A stretch of DNA of 64,000 nucleotides, taken from positions 29,078-93,077 of the forward strand of contig CAMAUX010000018.1 of the NCBI GenBank assembly GCA_945861435.1, read 5' to 3'. The notes below the pieces were generated by a model that was given only the letters and a program-made list of their open reading frames with translations, searched no databases and was not told the DNA's origin. Positions 45,801 to 51,800 of the stretch are shown here, piece after piece. The DNA is from Chthoniobacter flavus (GTDB taxonomy: Bacteria; Verrucomicrobiota; Verrucomicrobiia; Chthoniobacterales; Chthoniobacteraceae). The number at the start of each line of letters is the position of its first letter. Within the stretch, counting starts at the first letter, position 1. The translations under genes were made by a program, and so were the position numbers.

Positions 45801-48800
45801 TGCCCTCACGGTCGGGGCTTCGGGCGGTCGGATCAGCGCGCGCGCACTTTCCTCCCTCACGCCGGGCAGTTTCACTCTGATCGACAACACCAACGTCGGT
45901 TCACCTTCCACGATCACCGGCTTCACCCTCGGCGTTCTGACCGGGGGGTACACCTACGCGCTGGACACCGGTACAGCCGGGTTGCTCAGGCTTACCGTAG
46001 GCACCGCCCCCTCGGGTCCCTACTACTGGACGGGTGCACGCTCCTCCTCCTCGTGGGCTGCGCTTGCTGGGGGCGGCAGCCTCAGCAACTGGGCCACTGG
46101 CAGTGCAGGGGGAAGCGATGCAGGGGCCAGTCCCGGCGGTCTGGACGTCTATTTCACCGGCACCACGGCGGCTTCCACCACCCTCGACCAACCTTATTCG
46201 GTAAGCGGACTCTCCCTTGGCGGAAGCTCGCCGGGTACCGGCAACGTGACGATTGCAGCCGGTGCCGGAGGAACGGCGAATGTGCTCACCACCGGAGCCA
46301 ATGGGATCGGGATCCTCACCGGCGCATCCTCCACCTCCACCACGATCAGTGCTCCGGTGCGCCTCGGTGCGAACCAGTCCTGGTCCGTAGCCGATTCCGG
46401 GCAGACCCTGTCCGTCAGTGGCGCTTTGAGCGGCTCTTCGAATCTTGCCAAGACCGGGGGGGGGCTGCTCGTTCTGAGCGGGACGAACACAGGCTTCAAC
46501 GGGACCGTGGCGGTCAACGGTGGCGCGCTGAGTATCGGCGCGGCCAGCCATCTGGGCGACGGCAGTGCGACCAACACCCTGAGTCTGGCGGGTGGGACGC
46601 TGCGCAACACCGGTGCCTCCGTGGTTCTCGGAACAAACCGGACGGTGGCTCTGGGTGCTGGCGGCGGCACCTTCGAGGTCACCTCCGGCAACAGCCTCAC
46701 CGTGGATGGCGCCATCACTGGTTCGACGACCCTGACGAAGATCAACACTGGCACCTTGGTCCTGAGCGGCGCGAATACCGGTTTCAGCGGTGCGGTTGTC
46801 ATCAGTGGCGGTCTGCTCAGCATCGCCGCGGGGAATCATCTCGGTGATGGCAGCGCGACCAATACCCTGACTCTGGTGGGCGGAACGCTGCGCAACACGG
46901 GGGCCTCCGTGACTCTCGGAAGCAATCGCACCGTTGCTCTCGGCACCGGTGGCGGCACCCTCGAAGTGACCTCCGGCGGCAGCCTCACCGTGGACGGCGC
47001 CGTGACCGGTTCCTCGAGCCTCACAAAATCCGGCGCGGGCACGCTCGTCCTTTCCGGCGCCAACGCGATCGACGGGAGCGTCACGATCAATGCCGGCTCG
47101 CTCGTGCTCGGCGGGACCAACACGTTCACTGGGGGGGTTACGGTCGGTGCGAATACGCTGCAGGTACTCGGCAGCCTCACCGGGGTCTGTACCGTCACGG
47201 ACGGCAGTCTCCTCGTGGGCAACGGTGGCACGCTCACGGGGGGCGTCACGGTCGGCGCGGGCACGTTGCAGGTACTCGGCAGCCTCACCGGGACCTGCAC
47301 CATCACGGGGGGCAGTTTCCTAGTAGGGAACGGTGGCACGGTGGGCTCCCTGTCGGGGAACGTCGCCCTGAGTTCGGGCGCCTTGTTGGTGTTCAATCGC
47401 AGTAATGCATTCACTCATTCGGGTGACATCGCCGGAGTCGGTTCTCTCACGGTGCAGGGGGGGGGCACCATGACCCTGACTGGCAACGCAGCGCATTCCG
47501 GCAGCACCACCATCGCGGCGGGAACGACGCTGCAAATCGGTTCGGGCGGCGCCACCGGTGCGCTCACCGGTTCGGGTTCCGTTTCCAACAGCGGCGCGCT
47601 CGTTTATAACCGCGACGGAACCGTGGCCTCCACCATTGCCGGCGCGATCACAGGCACGGGTTCGCTCACCGTGAGTGCCGGTACCCTGATCCTCACAGGG
47701 ACCAATACTTTCAACGGCGCGCAGACCATCTCCGCGGGAGCGACCCTGCAGGTGGGGGCTGGTGGAACGACGGGCAATTTGGGAGGCGCCCTCACCGCCA
47801 CCAACAACGGCGTCCTTGCCCTGAAACGATCGGATGCCGTCACTGTCTCCACCGGCGTGAGTGGAAGCGGCGCGCTCAACGTGCAGATGGCGGGCTCCGG
47901 CAGCCTCACCCTCACGGGAACCAACAGCTACTCGGGCGGCACGAATGTTCAGGCGGGTACGCTGGTGATCGGAGCCGGCCCCGCTTTTCCGGCCGGTACC
48001 GCGATCGTGATCGGCAGCGTGGGCGGGACTGGCACCCTGGATCTTGCCGGAAGCAGCATCACGGTGGGCAGCCTCGCCACTGCAGGTGTGGCAGCCAGCC
48101 AGACCATCACCAACAACAGCACCACCACTGCCACCCTCATCGTGAGCAGCTCCGGCAGTAACACCTTTGACGGCAGTATCTCCGATGGTGCCGCATCCAA
48201 GAAGACCGCGGTCATCATCCTCGGGGCGGGCGTGCTCACCCTCTCCAAGACCAATTCCTACACCGGCGGTACCACGGTGACCAACGGCACCGCCCAGCTC
48301 GGCGCCAATAATGGATTCGGCACTGGAGCACTCTCGCTGGGCGGCTCAGGCACCGTGGGCATTCTCGACCTCAACGGTTTCAGCCAGGCGGTGTCCTCTT
48401 TTGCCGTGGGTTCGGGCGGCACCGCCGCAAGCCAGATCATCGGTAATAGCAGCACCACAGCCGACGGCGTGTTCAACTACACGGGTTCGGGCATGACCTT
48501 CAATTCCACGATCCAAGATGCGCTTGGCAGTGGCACGCGCCGGACGGGCCTCACCCTCTCCGGCTCGGGCACCTTCATTCTGCCCACAAATCAGAGCTTC
48601 TCGGGGACCACCACCATCGGCAGTTCCGTCACCCTCCAACTCGGCACGGGCTCCACCACTGGCGGCATCGGCAGCGGGGCGGTGGCCAACTCGGGCACGC
48701 TCCTCTTCAACCGCTCCAACACTTACACCCTCAACGCCGGCAACCTCGTCACCGGCAGTGGCATCGTGATGCTTGCGGGTTCTGGCACGGTGGCCAGTGC

Positions 48801-51800
48801 GGTCGATGCACAGTTCAACACCACCGGTCCCCTGACCATGGGCGGCTCTGCCGGCAGCACCACGGTGACGAACCTCGATCTCACCAATGGCGGCGCCACT
48901 TTCGGCAGCCTGCTCGTGCAGACCAGCTCTGCCTCCGCCAACACCGTGGTCATCGGCTCCGGCAAGACCCTTGCCATCAACGGCAACGTCACCATCGGCT
49001 TCAACCCCTCTGCCACTGCCCTCACCAATCTCTCCATGACCGGCGCCGGCGCTTTTGCGGTCTCTGCTGCATCCGCCACCTTCCAGATCGGCGGATCCAC
49101 TGGGGCAAGCGGCAACACAGCCACCCTCGACCTCAGCGGTCTCGGCTCGACCTCCATCAACATCGGCTCCGGCTCCTTCAACGTCGCCAACCAGAACGCG
49201 AACAACATCCCCGCCAACGTCGCCACGCTTCTGCTCCCAGTCCCCACGGGCGTCACCGCATCCACCGCGGTCACCACCATCACGGCAGCCAGCTTCAACG
49301 TGGGAAATAGCGGTAGTTACAGCAGCATCGCCACGCCAAACGCCATCGTCCAACTCGGCTCCGGCCTCAACACCTTCAACGTCGACACCTTCAACGTCGG
49401 CACCGGTGCCAGGGACATCGGCTCCGTCACCTTCAACTCCGCCGCCACCAATGGCGCCATCAAGGTGCGCGCCGCCAATGGAACAGGACGCGCGGCTTTC
49501 AATGTCGGCACGGGCGGTGCCACCACCGGAACCACGGGGGCAAACAATCTCGTCGATTTCACGGGCCACAGCGCGGACCTGCTGCTGAGCACCCTCGCCA
49601 TCGGCAACCAAGCCCGCATCTCGAACCTGAACAGTGATTTCAAATTCGACACCGGCACCCTCGACGTCACCACCGTCAACATCGGCTTCGCCAACGCAGC
49701 GAACGCGAACGGTTCGCCGACACTCACCAACACCCTCTTCATCGGCGGTGGAACGGTCGTGGTCGGCTCCGGCGCCATCAGCATGGGCGCCCTCACCGAC
49801 ACCAGCACGTCCGCCAAGTCCGTTGTCGGCCAGCTCAATATCACCGGCGGTACGGTCACCGTCGGAACCACCGGCACCTACTCCATCCGACTCGGAAACA
49901 ACACCGCCGCCAGCGGCCTTGCCAGCGTCACCGACTCGGTCACGATCAGCGGTGGCTCCCTCACCGTCGCGGGCGACATCGTCAAAGGCACCACGCAGCG
50001 CACCACCGCCAACCTCACCCTCAACGGCGGTATCCTCGACATGGCCGGCTTCAACATCGGCGGCGCCATCGCTCTCGATTCCGTCGCCCTCCAAAGCGGC
50101 ACCCTCAAAAACCTAGGCCAGATCAACAACGGGGGCGGTATCACCAAGACCACCTCCGGAACCCTTCTCCTTGAGGGAACCAACAACTACACCGGCGGCA
50201 CCACCATCTCGGCCGGCACCCTCCAGATCGGCTCAGGCTCCACCACCGGCACCCTCGGCTCAGGTGCTGTCACCAACAACGGCACCCTCGCGATCAACCG
50301 CAGCAACGCCGTGGCGCAGGGGACGGATTTCTCTGGGGCGGCAATCACCGGCACGGGCGCTTTTGTGCAGGCGGGTTCCGGAACAACGACTCTCACCGCA
50401 GCCAACACCTTCAGCGGCACGACCACGATCAGCGCGGGCACGCTGGTGCTGGGTGCCGGCGGCACCACCGGATCACTCTCCACAAGCAGTGTCATCACCA
50501 ACAACGGCACCCTCACGATCAACCGCAGCAACGCCGTGGCGCAGGGGACGGATTTCTCTGGGGCGGCAATCACCGGCACGGGCGCCTTTGTCCAAGCGGG
50601 TTCTGGGACAACGACTCTCACTGCCGCCCACACCTTCAGCGGCACGACCACGATCAGCGAGGGCACGCTGGTACTGGGTGCCGGCGGCACCACCGGATCA
50701 CTCTCCACAAGCAGTGTCATCACCAACAACGGCACCCTCGCGATCAACCGCAGCAACGCCGTGGCGCAGGGGACGGATTTCTCCGGGGCGGCAATCACCG
50801 GCACGGGCGCTTTTGTGCAGGCCGGTTCCGGGACGACGACTCTTACTGCGGCCAACATCTTCAGCGGCGGCGCCACTCTGAATGCAGGCACTTTGCGTGT
50901 GGGCGTCGACAGCGTCGGCTCGGCCGGTTCCATCACCAGCGGCGCGTTCGGCACAGGCACGCTCACCCTTGCCGGTGGAGCCCTCTCCTCCGACAGCATC
51001 ACCGCACGCACCCTCTCCAATGCGGTGTCTATGAGCGCAGACACCGCCCTCGGCGACGCCACCAATTCCGGCACGCTCACCCTCGGCGGCGCGGTGAATT
51101 TGGGCGGCGCCGTGCGCGCGCTTACCGTCGCGAGCACCACGCGCATCGACGGCGCGATCAGCAACGGCGGCCTCACCAAGGCCGGCGCGGGCACGCTCAC
51201 GCTTGGCGGCAGTAACACCTTCAGCGGAGGGATCAATCTCAACGCCGGCACGCTGAGCATCAGCGCCTCCAACAACCTGGGCGACACCTCCAACTCCATC
51301 TCCTTCAGCGGCGGTATCCTCCAGTCCACCGGCGCCTCCGTCGACATGGGCGCGAGCCGTACGCTCACTGTCAGCTCTGGCGGCGGCACCCTCGATGTGA
51401 GCGGCTCCAATGTGCTCACGCTTTCCGGCGCCATCAGCGGATCGACATCGCTGACCAAGACAGGCACCGGCACGCTCGACATCACCAGCACCACAGGCGG
51501 TTTCACCGGCAGCGTGAACGCCAACGGCGGCACCCTCCAGATGACGGGCACCCTCGCCGGTGCCACCAGTGTGACGGTCACCGCCGGCACCCTGCTGCTT
51601 GCCGACAACGAGCGCATCAACGACACCGCCTCCCTCGCGATGGCGGGCGGCACGTTCAACCTGAACGGCTTCAGCGAGACCCTCGGCGCGCTGACCCTGA
51701 GCGCCAGTTCGACAATCGATTTCGGGGCAAACGCCAGCGCCTCCAGCGTGCTGATTTTCAGCGGCACGGGCTCTTTCACCGCTGGCCAGACGCTGAGCTT

